Source of the DNA: Aurantiacibacter atlanticus
GTDB lineage: Bacteria; Pseudomonadota; Alphaproteobacteria; Sphingomonadales; Sphingomonadaceae
Length of the DNA stretch: 64,000 nucleotides
Assembly (NCBI RefSeq): GCF_001077815.2
Contig: NZ_CP011310.1
Coordinates: forward strand, 868,001-932,000
Direction: 5' to 3'
Positions 19,520-27,932 of this stretch are shown piece by piece. Each line of letters opens with the position of its first letter. The first letter of the stretch is position 1. The position numbers and the translations under genes are program-made. The notes under the pieces are model-generated. The model made no database searches. It saw only the letters and a program-made list of their open reading frames with translations, and was not told where the DNA came from.

Positions 19520-20565
19520 GTCTCGCTCTCGCGCGGTTGCTTCACGGTAAGGAAATAGCCCAGCCAGAACAACAGCATGAAACCCCCGATAAGCAGGCGC
19601 GAGCCAGTATCGCCGACCAGTTGGCGGGCATAGCCTTCCAGCAATCCGGCAACTACCAGCATGATTGTACACCCGGCCATCACCTGCGCGGCGCGCACAC
19701 CCGCATCCTGCATCGCTGCAAGAATCGATCGTTCTCCAGGGAAGGCCATCGTGCGGCCAACATGCATGCCTGCCGCGCCTGCCAGCAGGATGGCACCAAG
19801 TTCTGTGGTGCCGTGGATCGAGAGCCATGCAGCAAATTCAAGGCCCAGCCCGGCATCGGCAAACACCCAGAACATAGCGCCTAGTACGGCCATATTATAA
19901 ACCAGCAGCAATAATGTCGGGATGCCGAAAGCAAAGCCCAGTGCAAAGGCCATGATGGCAACGCCCGTATTATTGGAAAACAGCGATGCGGCAAATACTG
20001 TCAGCCCTTCAGAGCCATCCGCAATGCGAAGGCTTTCCTCCAACACCGCACGCTCTGCACCTGGCGCACGCCCGCCTGACATGCCGCCAGGAACGAGCGA
20101 GTAGAACCAGTCCGGGTCGCGTGCCACCAACAGCCAGCCTACCGCTGTGCCCGCTACCATCACTGCAAATGCAATGCAGATGTCGAGCCATATGGCGCGG
20201 ACAGATGCGCTCCACCCGCCAACAAAAAAACGTCGCAACCAGCCGATGAAACCGATGCGAGGACCATATATCTGGAACCATGCGCGCCGGACCAGCGCCT
20301 CGAGATAATCTAGCGTAGCCGCATCGAGCGAAGTTTCGCGCGCCACGGCAAGACTGGAAGCGGTTTTGCGATAGAGCACCGGCAGGTCGAGCAGATCATC
20401 ATCGCTGATACGGCGCGGACGTCCTTTTTCCAGCGCGGTCACGATTCCTTCCAGCCGCTGCCAGTCCACTTCGCGTTCCAGCCGGAAACGGTCTGACCTG
20501 AGCGAGGCGGCCTCGATATCGGCAGGCGGGGCGATTTCCGCAGTTTTGAAGAATGGAAGCGCCAT
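19516..20565 (-). CDS. SpoIIM-family membrane protein
   Basis: A 349-residue protein related to stage II sporulation protein M. A cytoplasmic N-terminal region of about 110 residues precedes six or so membrane helices. The signature segment AAWLSIHGTTELGAILLAGAAGMHVGRTMAFPGERS matches the family's HG..E......AG..LG motif. This organism is not expected to sporulate; outside sporeformers the family sits beside MoxR/DUF58 genes and is of unknown role. The ATG at 20563-20565 overlaps the DUF58 stop by one base. Confidence 0.9.
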   Translation of the reverse strand: MALPFFKTAEIAPPADIEAASLRSDRFRLEREVDWQRLEGIVTALEKGRPRRISDDDLLDLPVLYRKTASSLAVARETSLDAATLDYLEALVRRAWFQIYGPRIGFIGWLRRFFVGGWSASVRAIWLDICIAFAVMVAGTAVGWLLVARDPDWFYSLVPGGMSGGRAPGAERAVLEESLRIADGSEGLTVFAASLFSNNTGVAIMAFALGFAFGIPTLLLLVYNMAVLGAMFWVFADAGLGLEFAAWLSIHGTTELGAILLAGAAGMHVGRTMAFPGERSILAAMQDAGVRAAQVMAGCTIMLVVAGLLEGYARQLVGDTGSRLLIGGFMLLFWLGYFLTVKQPRESET

Positions 20566-21905
20566 CAGCCGATTGCCTCTGCCCGCTTGGTCTTGAGATA
20601 CAGATCAATCAATTGATAGCCGATCTTGTCATGCGGGGCTTCGATCACATTGACGCCCAGCCGCCGCAATTGCGTCAACACAAGCGCGCGCTGTCGGGCG
20701 AGGGCATCGGCGCTCACCGCGATGGAAATATCGCCCATGCTATCGGGCGGTGTAGCGGCGAGGTCTTCCAATTCGCTATCGACCATGGTGACGAAGATCA
20801 CCAGATGATGGCGGACCAACCGCTCCACGCTTTCGACCATCAATTGTGCCGATGTCGGGTCAGCAAAATCGGAAAAGAGCACGATAAGCGAACGGCGTTT
20901 GAGCCGCGCGGCAAGCGTTGCGAGCGCCAGAGTATAATTCGGTTCGCGGGGCACGTAATCGAGATCTGCCGCCGCGCTTTGCAGGCGATGGAATGCGCGT
21001 GTATCGGTGACGAAAGGCGTCATAAGCTGCGGATGATCGGCAAAGCCGAAAAGACTTACCCGATCGCCCCCCTTCAGGGCGACATAGGCTGAAGTGAGGG
21101 CTGCGGAAACGGCACGATCGATGCGCGGCAAGCCGTCTACCGGCTCACACATGGACTGGCCGCAATCGAAGGCGAATACCACCTGGTTGTCGCGCTCTGC
21201 TTCGTTTTCGCGGGCGTAAAGGGCGGTGTGGCGGGCGCTTGCTTTCCAGTCGATCCGGCGACGGTCCATGCCGGGCTCATATTCTGACAGGGCTTCAAAC
21301 TGGGTGCCTTCGCCTCGGATACGCCTTGCAACAATGCCGAACTGGCTGTCGCGCAGGAATGCCTGCAACACAGGGGACCGCACGGGCGAAAGATCAGGCC
21401 ACACCCTGATCCGCCCGTCCAGCGGCTGGTGAATCTGCCGCACCGCCAGCCCTAACGGGCCAGACCAGCGCAGCCACAGATCGTGCAATTCGCCCGTCCC
21501 GCGTCGCACTGGGGTAGCCGCGCCCGTGCCGCTAAAGCCATTTGCCGTGCCCGTCGGGCGCAAGCGGAAATTGGTGACGCCGCGCGTGCCAAGGCGCGGC
21601 TCGAACCCGATGGAGGCTTCGGGAAGGGCTGCATCGCTATCGCGTTCGATCTGCGCGGTGACGCGCAGTATGGCCGGCTGTCCGACTTCCGCATCGTCAG
21701 GAAATGTAAGGTCGATCTGTATACCGCTGCCGGCCAGCCAGCCATCGATCGACATTAGCAGCAGCAGCGTAAGCGCTGCGGCTGGGGCGATAATCCATGC
21801 TGTGGGGGCAGTTGCCGCTATCACCACTGCAACCGGCGCCAGCAATGCCAGCAGCAACAGCATGCGCCCGGTCGGAACAATGGGGAGGAACGGGATGCGC
21901 ATCAA
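20565..21905 (-). CDS. DUF58 domain protein (vWA-like)
   Basis: A 446-residue protein with two N-terminal membrane helices (MLLLLALLAPVAVVIAATAPTAWIIAPAAALTLLLLM), a beta-rich region, and the DUF58 domain with YEPGMDRRRIDWKASARHTALYARENEAERD. A von Willebrand A-like fold follows: VFAFDCGQSMCEP carries the D.G.S metal-site pattern and IVLFSDFADP is a later strand. DUF58 proteins pair with MoxR AAA+ ATPases, probably as partners in maturing or assembling other proteins. Its start is 1 bp after the MoxR stop. Confidence 0.92.
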   Translation of the reverse strand: MMRIPFLPIVPTGRMLLLLALLAPVAVVIAATAPTAWIIAPAAALTLLLLMSIDGWLAGSGIQIDLTFPDDAEVGQPAILRVTAQIERDSDAALPEASIGFEPRLGTRGVTNFRLRPTGTANGFSGTGAATPVRRGTGELHDLWLRWSGPLGLAVRQIHQPLDGRIRVWPDLSPVRSPVLQAFLRDSQFGIVARRIRGEGTQFEALSEYEPGMDRRRIDWKASARHTALYARENEAERDNQVVFAFDCGQSMCEPVDGLPRIDRAVSAALTSAYVALKGGDRVSLFGFADHPQLMTPFVTDTRAFHRLQSAAADLDYVPREPNYTLALATLAARLKRRSLIVLFSDFADPTSAQLMVESVERLVRHHLVIFVTMVDSELEDLAATPPDSMGDISIAVSADALARQRALVLTQLRRLGVNVIEAPHDKIGYQLIDLYLKTKRAEAIG

Positions 21906-21906
21906 A

Positions 21907-22869
21907 TCAGCGCGGCGCCTCTGTCTCTTCGATCAAGCCAGCGACGAGGTCTTCCACCAGCTTGCCTTCGATCTCTGCCGCAGGTGATAGCAGCAGCCTG
22001 TGGCGCAGCGTGGCCGTGGCCAACGCCTTCACGTCATCGGGAATAACATAATTGCGTCCTTGCAATGCGGCCCGTGCGCGTGCCGCATTGGCCAGCAGCA
22101 CGGCGGCGCGCGGGCTGGCCCCGCTGGCAAGATCGGGGCTTTCACGCGTCGCCCGGATCAACGAGACGGCATATTCGACAACTTCCTGCGAAAGCGTCAC
22201 GTCCTTTACCGCGGCTTGCGCGGCGGTGATGATATCTGGCGTGGCGATCCGCGCGATGCCAAAATCGGCAGGCTTTTGTGGACCGCTGCGATCCCCGAAA
22301 CGCCGGATGATCTGAGCTTCTTCTGCAGCGTCGGGATAGGGAACCAGCAGCTTGAAGGCAAAACGATCCAGCTGCGCTTCGGGGAGCGGGTAGACGCCCT
22401 GATTTTCGATCGGGTTCTGCGTTGCCACCACCATGAAACTGTCATTCAGATGATGCGTCTCCCCATCCAGCGTGACCTTGCGTTCCTGCATCGCTTCTAG
22501 AAGAGCGGCCTGTGTTTTTGGCGGCGTGCGGTTGATCTCGTCAGCCAGCAGCAATTCGCAGAAGATCGGACCGCGGGTCAGGGTGAACTGGCTGGTCTGG
22601 AAATTGAACAGATTGGAGCCAAGGATGTCGCCCGGCAAAAGATCCGGGGTGAACTGGATGCGCCCGAAATCGAGACCGGACGCATGGGCAAAACAATTGG
22701 CGAGAAAGGTCTTGGCAGTGCCCGGCGGGCCTTCGAGCAGGACATGCCCTTGCGATATTAGCGCGATAAGCAAATGCTCTATCGTCTGATCCATCCCGAC
22801 GATGGCCTTACCGACCTCAGTGCGGATCGCGCCCGCCAGCTCTGTGGTCTGTTCGAGGGTCATGCTCAT
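21907..22869 (-). CDS. MoxR-family AAA+ ATPase
   Basis: A 320-residue AAA+ ATPase. Walker A is GPPGTAKTFLAN, Walker B is LLADEINRTPPKTQAALLEAMQER, and VVATQNPIENQGVYPLPEAQLDRF is the sensor-1/arginine region typical of MoxR. The C-terminal lid has ASPRAAVLLANAARARAALQGR. MoxR ATPases are chaperone-like and act with vWA proteins on metal insertion, membrane complexes or envelope stress; here the partner is the adjacent DUF58 protein. The stop of DUF4350 overlaps its ATG by 4 bp. Confidence 0.95.
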   Translation of the reverse strand: MSMTLEQTTELAGAIRTEVGKAIVGMDQTIEHLLIALISQGHVLLEGPPGTAKTFLANCFAHASGLDFGRIQFTPDLLPGDILGSNLFNFQTSQFTLTRGPIFCELLLADEINRTPPKTQAALLEAMQERKVTLDGETHHLNDSFMVVATQNPIENQGVYPLPEAQLDRFAFKLLVPYPDAAEEAQIIRRFGDRSGPQKPADFGIARIATPDIITAAQAAVKDVTLSQEVVEYAVSLIRATRESPDLASGASPRAAVLLANAARARAALQGRNYVIPDDVKALATATLRHRLLLSPAAEIEGKLVEDLVAGLIEETEAPR

Positions 22870-24125
22870 CGTTTCAGCGTCCTTTCGAGGGATTTCAATG
22901 CGCTCGCGGCGCGGATTATGTCACCTGGCCGACTGGCGGCCTTCAATTCGCTGGCCAATCGACCGAAGCCCGGGCCTTCCACATTGCGCCGTTCCAGCGC
23001 GCGTTCAATCGCCGCAGTGCGGGCCTCGGGATTGGTTTCATTGATGCCCAGCGCATCGGCAATGCGCTTGCCCATCAGCGCGGCATAGGGATCGGCCAGC
23101 AGGTGGAAACGCTTGACCCGTGCCACCAGCGCCGCACCGTTTCTTGCCAGCTGGCGTTTGCCCTGCGCCATCGCAGGCGCCTCTGCCACGGGTGGACCGA
23201 ACCGGCGAAAGGCGCGCCACGCGATGATCAACGCGGCCAGCAGCAGGCACAGGGTCGCGGCCAGGAATGGCGGGCGGAAGGCAAGCGTAAGAAGATTTTC
23301 GCTTGTTCCAAGACCGGCCAGGGTCAGGTCGAAATATATCGGCATGTCCGCATGGCCCTGCATGGCATTTTCGACCAGAGTCAGGGCAAGTCGCGCACGA
23401 CCTTTGTCCGCCATGCCGAAATTGTTCATCAGATCGGGCTCGAACACCACTATGGTCGGATAGGGCTCATATCCCTGATCTATCGTGCTGAAGGGCGGCA
23501 ATTGTGCCACCAGAATGTCACCCTGGCTGTCCAAGATGCGTGCGCGCATTTCGTTGGTCGGCTGGGTAGTCAAGGCCTGAACCTGTGTTGGATCGGGCAG
23601 CGGTCCGCCCATGCGCAGACCGCTCCAGCCCTTTGTTTTCCCGATTGCCAGCGCGCCGCCTTCACCAAATTTCAAGGTGTTGAACCAGCTTGGACTGGAG
23701 GCGGACGTCAGAAGCACCCAGCCTTTTTCAGCCTCAATATCGGCCTGCTCAGGCACGGGACTTGCCAGCCATTTGGGTAAAATTACCAATGTCGGTCCGC
23801 TATCGGTTTTGCGCCGACTTTCGATGATCTCAGCCAGATCATCCACATTGCCGAAATGGGGCGGGGTCAACACCAGCAGGCCGTATTCGTCCTGACCGCC
23901 GGGGCTGCGAGACAGGATCACTTCATGGCCCTTGTTTTCGAGCATTGCGGCCAAGGCGGCAAAGCCTGTAAGGCCGTTTGAGGCAGCATGTTCCCCGCCA
24001 TTGCGATCATTCGATCCCGACCAGCCCTGGCCAATGGCAAAAAGGAACAGGAGGAATGCCCCGGCCCCCACTGTCAGAACGGCGAGCGTAACGCCTGGCC
24101 GGAAAGGATTGCGCGCCCGGCTCAT
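22866..24125 (-). CDS. DUF4350 domain protein
   Basis: A 419-residue membrane-anchored protein. One helix near the N-terminus (GVTLAVLTVGAGAFLLFLFAIG) precedes a large extracytoplasmic domain with SNGLTGFAALAAMLENKGHEVILSRSP, the DUF4350 motif resembling the GATase-like ABC-associated fold. A second helix (PPFLAATLCLLLAALIIAWRAF) leads to a cytoplasmic tail. ATG 24125 overlaps the DUF4129 stop (ATGA); the longer in-frame reading to 24185 lies inside that gene. Function unknown, within the MoxR-DUF58 block. Confidence 0.85.
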   Translation of the reverse strand: MSRARNPFRPGVTLAVLTVGAGAFLLFLFAIGQGWSGSNDRNGGEHAASNGLTGFAALAAMLENKGHEVILSRSPGGQDEYGLLVLTPPHFGNVDDLAEIIESRRKTDSGPTLVILPKWLASPVPEQADIEAEKGWVLLTSASSPSWFNTLKFGEGGALAIGKTKGWSGLRMGGPLPDPTQVQALTTQPTNEMRARILDSQGDILVAQLPPFSTIDQGYEPYPTIVVFEPDLMNNFGMADKGRARLALTLVENAMQGHADMPIYFDLTLAGLGTSENLLTLAFRPPFLAATLCLLLAALIIAWRAFRRFGPPVAEAPAMAQGKRQLARNGAALVARVKRFHLLADPYAALMGKRIADALGINETNPEARTAAIERALERRNVEGPGFGRLASELKAASRPGDIIRAASALKSLERTLKR

Positions 24126-24778
24126 GCGGCAAGGCTCCTTTGCTGTAGGGCAAAATCGGAATAAGCATCGCGCGCGGCCTGCCAATCATCGGATGAAAGT
24201 TTAGCCAGCGCAAACAGGCTGCGTTCAACCCGTCCGGCGATCACTGCAAAGGCGGTGCGTGCACCTTCGGGAATGCGCGGTTCCGCGGATAATTCGCGTG
24301 CGGTACTGGAAGGTTCGACGATGTCGGGGCGGGCCTGGGCGATCTGTCCGACCGAACGCCTGAGCAGCAAATGGGTCGCCTCGTCATAGCGGCCCTCTGC
24401 CGCCAGTCGGTCTGCCTCTTCCAGCAGGGCAAGTGCCTCTTGCTGATCGGGAACCCATTCCTCTTCCCTCGACGTCTTTCGTTTTACGCCTAGCGCAGGG
24501 CCGATCAGGCGCCAAAGAACATAGGCGAGCAAGGCAACGCCCCCTGCAATCAAGATCCAATAGAGAAATGGCCATAGATGAACCAGCAATGCGCCGATCG
24601 GGGAAAGCACATCGCCTAGCCAATGCATGAACTGTATCAGCCAATCGGGCGGTGGGGGCTGATCGGGCAATTCGACACGATCATACTGAATCGAAGCGTC
24701 GGCGCGTGTATCCTGCCACGCCTGCGCGAAATCTTCGCCCCGCGCCGGCAGCGCGTCATTCCCCTTGCCCGTGGTCAC
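24122..24778 (-). CDS. DUF4129 domain protein
   Basis: A 218-residue protein: an N-terminal soluble stretch (FAQAWQDTRADASIQYDRVELP), paired hydrophobic helices (SPIGALLVHLWPFLYWILIAGGVALLAYVLWRLIG), then the DUF4129 helical domain with ADRLAAEGRYDEATHLLLRRSVGQI. The domain often ends transglutaminase-like membrane proteins; here it stands alone. Start is uncertain: GTG 24778 (chosen from similarity of layout) or TTG 24799 just after an in-frame stop. It is the first gene of the six-gene MoxR block, 70 bp after the acetyltransferase. Confidence 0.75.
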   Translation of the reverse strand: MTTGKGNDALPARGEDFAQAWQDTRADASIQYDRVELPDQPPPPDWLIQFMHWLGDVLSPIGALLVHLWPFLYWILIAGGVALLAYVLWRLIGPALGVKRKTSREEEWVPDQQEALALLEEADRLAAEGRYDEATHLLLRRSVGQIAQARPDIVEPSSTARELSAEPRIPEGARTAFAVIAGRVERSLFALAKLSSDDWQAARDAYSDFALQQRSLAA

Positions 24779-24848
24779 CGCGGCAAGGTGGCATGGCAAA
24801 GGTTACGAAGCAATGACTTGAAGGCCGTAAATTCGTCGAGACCCGCGT

Positions 24849-25331
24849 TCAACCGATCTCTAATCCCATGCACATGACAAAATCATCTATCGGATAGTCA
24901 TTGTAAGGCGGACATTCCCGAAACCCGTGTTTTTGATAAAGGCGCTGAGCTGCCAGATATGCGGAGGCGCGCCCGGTCTCCAGGCCCACCCAGCGATACC
25001 TACGCGACCGGGCCAACCCCAGCAAATGCGAGAGAATGGCAGAGCCCGCGCCCTTGCCGAGATAGGCGTCTGCCGTGCGCATCGACTTGATTTCGCCCTT
25101 TGCAGCATTGATTTCACGCAATGCGCCAATCGCCGCCAGTGCGCCGTCGAGCCGCGCGGTAAAGAAACTGAGATCGCTTTGCGCCAGTTGTTCGGCAGAC
25201 AGGGCAGGTATCGTGCGGACGGGGGAACTGCGCGGCGCGCGGGCGAGATGCAGATCTATCAGGGCACGCACATCCGGGCAATCCAGCGAATCGGCTGCGA
25301 TGGTGAAGTCGGGCCTCGCCTTTGCGCTCAT
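24849..25331 (-). CDS. GNAT-family N-acetyltransferase
   Basis: A 160-residue acetyltransferase. ALIDLHLARAPRSSPVRTIPALSAEQL is the substrate-side start of this GNAT subgroup. SMRTADAYLGKGAGSAILSHLLGLARSR carries the acetyl-CoA loop (GKGAGSA), and AAQRLYQKHGFRECPPYNDYPIDDFVMCMGL is the typical C-terminus of YsnE/PA4866-like enzymes. ATG 25331 was chosen because it lies 10 bp after the pheA stop; an upstream GTG (25388) would overlap pheA by 47 bp. Substrate unknown. Confidence 0.88.
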   Translation of the reverse strand: MSAKARPDFTIAADSLDCPDVRALIDLHLARAPRSSPVRTIPALSAEQLAQSDLSFFTARLDGALAAIGALREINAAKGEIKSMRTADAYLGKGAGSAILSHLLGLARSRRYRWVGLETGRASAYLAAQRLYQKHGFRECPPYNDYPIDDFVMCMGLEIG

Positions 25332-25341
25332 CCGGCCCAGC

Positions 25342-26238
25342 TCATCCGCGTTGGCGTGCGAGGGGATAGCTGCCGAACATCGTGACACCCTTGCAGTGAA
25401 AGGCTAATTCTTCCAGTGCGCGGTCTACTGCGGGATCGCCCGGCGCGCCGATGATATCGGCATAGAACATGGTGGCGGAAAAGCTCGCGCCCCGCTGATA
25501 GCTTTCAAGCTTGGTCATATTGACCCCATTGGTGGCAAAACCGCCTATCGCCTTGTAAAGCGCAGCGGGAATGTTCTTCACCTCGAAAACGAACGTCGTC
25601 ATAGCCTCGCACCCGTCGAGCAGATCAGGGGCCAGCGGTTCAGGGGCCAGCACGACAAACCGGGTGGTGTTGTCAGCGCTGTCCTCCACATTTTCATCCA
25701 CAATGCTCAATCCGTAAAGATCGGCCGCCAGCGCCGGGGCAATAGCGGCAATGCCGGTGTCGCCAAGATCAGCGACATGCGCCGCTGCGCCGGCGGTATC
25801 GGCATGGCTGAGCGGCACCATATTGCGGTCACGCAGATATTGACGGCTCTGCGTCAGGGCGTGCGGATGACTGTAAGCAGCCGTGAACGGACCTGCGCCG
25901 GGCAGGGCCATCAGTGCATGATGAATGGCAAGAAAATGTTCTCCCACGATGCACAGCCCGCTTTCAGGCAGCAGAAAATGAATATCCGCTACGCGCCCGG
26001 CCTGCGAATTTTCAATCGGTATCATCGCGCAGCCCGCCTTTCCCGATTTGACCGCCTCGATCGCGTCGGAAAAGCTGAAGCACGGTAGTGGCAAAGCGGC
26101 GGGATCCCATTCCAGCACCGCACGGTGCGAATTTGCGCCCGGTGCGCCTTGAAAAGCGATTGCGTGCGCAGGATCTTCTGCTGCGGCAAGCCGCATTTTT
26201 TCGACCATGGCGAGGGCTGGGGGAGCGAAGCTGTCCAT
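25342..26238 (-). CDS. pheA: Prephenate dehydratase
   Basis: A monofunctional prephenate dehydratase (297 residues) that converts prephenate to phenylpyruvate in phenylalanine synthesis. The catalytic domain begins AIAFQGAPGANSHRAV, and the conserved TRF motif is in DNTTRFVVL. The C-terminal ACT domain (TTFVFEVKNIPAALYKAIGGFATNGVNMTKLESYQRG) should bind phenylalanine for feedback control; the classical ESRP is ESYQ, as I recall for alphaproteobacterial forms. ATG 26238 begins MDSFAPPALAMVEKM; the longer frame to 26439 would overlap the divergent cytochrome gene. Confidence 0.95.
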   Translation of the reverse strand: MDSFAPPALAMVEKMRLAAAEDPAHAIAFQGAPGANSHRAVLEWDPAALPLPCFSFSDAIEAVKSGKAGCAMIPIENSQAGRVADIHFLLPESGLCIVGEHFLAIHHALMALPGAGPFTAAYSHPHALTQSRQYLRDRNMVPLSHADTAGAAAHVADLGDTGIAAIAPALAADLYGLSIVDENVEDSADNTTRFVVLAPEPLAPDLLDGCEAMTTFVFEVKNIPAALYKAIGGFATNGVNMTKLESYQRGASFSATMFYADIIGAPGDPAVDRALEELAFHCKGVTMFGSYPLARQRG

Positions 26239-26359
26239 TGGATCGAAGCGCCTAGCTTGGCTATTGCAGGTCGACAAGCAGCTAAAGCCCTCTTGCGCGC
26301 TGCGCCAGTGGCCACTAGAGCGCCACCCACACCTAATCTCGCTGAAGAACGCCAGAGCT

Positions 26360-27043
26360 ATGAACGATCGCACGAACACCATTTTCGGCTGGGTCCTTGC
26401 CAGTTTGATTGTCGCCCTTGGCGGCTCCATTGTTGCCAATACCTATTTCCATGGCGGCGGCGTGGAGATGCCTGAAAATCCCGGTTATGTGATCGAGGCT
26501 GCCGAAGGCGGCGCGGGCGCGGATGCCGGCCCTTCGCTGGCCACGCTGCTTTCCACAGGTTCCGCCGATGCGGGCGAGGCAGTGTTTGCCAAGTGCAGCG
26601 CGTGCCACACGATTGCACAGGGCGGTGCGTCAGGGATCGGGCCAAATCTTTATGGCGTGCTCGGCTCGCCTATTGGCGGCCATGCGGCAGGCTTTGCATA
26701 TTCCAGCGCATTGTCTGGCAAAGGCGGCAATTGGGATTATGACAATATGGACGCGTGGCTCACCAGCCCGCGCGTATTTGCCAATGGCACCAAGATGAGC
26801 TTCGCCGGCCTTTCCAGCGGGGAAGACCGGGCCAATGTCATTCTCTACATGCTGGCCAATGGTGGCGGACCGGCACTACCGGAACCCGAACTCGAGATGG
26901 AAGAGACCGAGGGTGAAGATGGCGTCGATGCCCCAGGCGAAGGCCCGGGTGAAGTCGAAGGCGAATCAGCGGACGCAATTGAGGCGGCTGGCGGCATGGG
27001 CGATGATCAGCCGGTCGCCGAAAATGTCGGTGACGATGTCTGA
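26360..27043 (+). CDS. cycM: Membrane-anchored cytochrome c (CycM/c552-like)
   Basis: A 227-residue c-type cytochrome that should carry electrons from the bc1 complex to a terminal oxidase at the periplasmic face. The N-terminus (MNDRTNTIFGWVLASLIVALGGSIVANTYFHGG) is an uncleaved signal anchor. The class I haem domain has CSACHT for covalent haem attachment and GTKMSFAGL for the distal Met ligand. Unusually, the last 50 or so residues are a very acidic Glu/Asp/Gly tail (EMEETEGEDGVDAPGEGPGEVEGE...). ATG 26360 was chosen as the start of the anchor helix. It is divergent from pheA. Confidence 0.92.
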   Translation: MNDRTNTIFGWVLASLIVALGGSIVANTYFHGGGVEMPENPGYVIEAAEGGAGADAGPSLATLLSTGSADAGEAVFAKCSACHTIAQGGASGIGPNLYGVLGSPIGGHAAGFAYSSALSGKGGNWDYDNMDAWLTSPRVFANGTKMSFAGLSSGEDRANVILYMLANGGGPALPEPELEMEETEGEDGVDAPGEGPGEVEGESADAIEAAGGMGDDQPVAENVGDDV

Positions 27044-27461
27044 CCGCGTTCAGAGATAGAATTTGAAAAACCCTGGTCAGTGCTGGGGGGGTATAGTGAC
27101 AGCTGCCAGTAGGCGACGGCGTGACAAGCTCCGCTAATTCCGCACTTTGCCTGCAGAATTCTCCATATCTACCGACAATAAGCTCTCGACAGATTCGTTA
27201 TAAATTTGGACCGTCCGCAATTGCTGTGGATGGCGGAATGTCCCGTTGGCAAAGAAGCAGAGAGTGCGCCATAAACTAAGTGGTTTTGCCAAAGCTCATT
27301 CCTGGAACGACGCGAATGTTGCTGAAGTTTTTCGCTTCCTGAAGTGCAACTTCTTCGCACAAGAGCCAGATATGGAATGAGAATCACACCGAACTGCCCC
27401 CCGTTTCAAGTCTAATCATCAGTTCAAAGTCACAGTGCCCAACTACCGCGCAATCTGACAC

Positions 27462-27581
27462 TTAGGGTCCCTTCGGTTGATTATCCTGCGCCGTTTGGCG
27501 GTCGCGTCCGCGCTCCGGCGGCAACAGCGGCCCGACCAGCTCCCACTCATTATCCGATACCCCGTGCCGCTCGCCCAACAC
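27462..27581 (-). pseudogene. N-terminal fragment of an IS5-type transposase
   Basis: Read on the minus strand from 27581, the frame gives VLGERHGVSDNEWELVGPLLPPERGRDRQTAQDNQPKGP and then a stop at 27462-27464. The core pattern (S D x E W x L v x P L L P P E R G R ... x A q D N) is the conserved N-terminus of IS5-family DDE transposases. The rest of the enzyme is absent, so this is a decayed remnant. Confidence 0.75.
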
Positions 27582-27739
27582 TGCATCCAAAAGACAGTGT
27601 CGAATCGCAGGACGAGTCTCAGGTCAAGCTTCGTCCACGAAGTCGAGGTCGCGGACGGAAGTGAAAGCTCTAGCAAATATTCTTGGTAAGTGACGGCGTA
27701 GCTTACGGGCTAAGTGTGTTTTAGTTGCCATGACGAGGC

Positions 27740-27901
27740 TTGCATCATGCCATTCGGGCGGGAATTCGCGTTCTAATCATCCCGCCGCGCCCACTGACTA
27801 ATTCAAGGCTGCCTTTCGGAGACAGGTTTGATCCGGGCCGCTCAAACCGCAACGTGAGCATCGAATATAACCGGATACACTATAAGCAGCGCAACCAGAT
27901 C
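27740..27901 (+). pseudogene. C-terminal fragment of an IS5-type transposase
   Basis: The plus-strand frame reads HHAIRAGIRVLIIPPR, then an unrelated stretch, then RSNRNVSIEYNRIHYKQRNQI. Intact IS5-type transposases carry GI...IPPRSNRK followed by Y.K.RHKIE just before FGRLKDWRRI; here the frame ends after QRNQI, so the final catalytic Glu region is lost. It points away from the N-terminal fragment, so it is either a second element or the product of an inversion. Confidence 0.6.
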
Positions 27902-27932
27902 AGTGCCGGGGCTTTTTGGTTTCAGGGGCCTG

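Larger units (their letters stand above)
27044..27932. other. Gene-poor scar with mobile-element debris
   Basis: About 890 bp between cycM and rlmE without a convincing intact gene. Short open frames on both strands have poor coding character. Two stretches are recognisable as pieces of IS5-type transposase, one on each strand (27462-27581 and 27740-27901). Nothing else was identified in 27044-27461 or 27582-27739: no clear inverted repeats, tRNA or intact ribosome sites. Confidence 0.7.

Noticed and set aside
27304..27329. GGAAC followed by AGTT after 17 bases in the gene-poor interval, like an EcfG promoter
   Set aside because: The -10 is off consensus and no gene or RNA lies downstream in that direction; probably chance.
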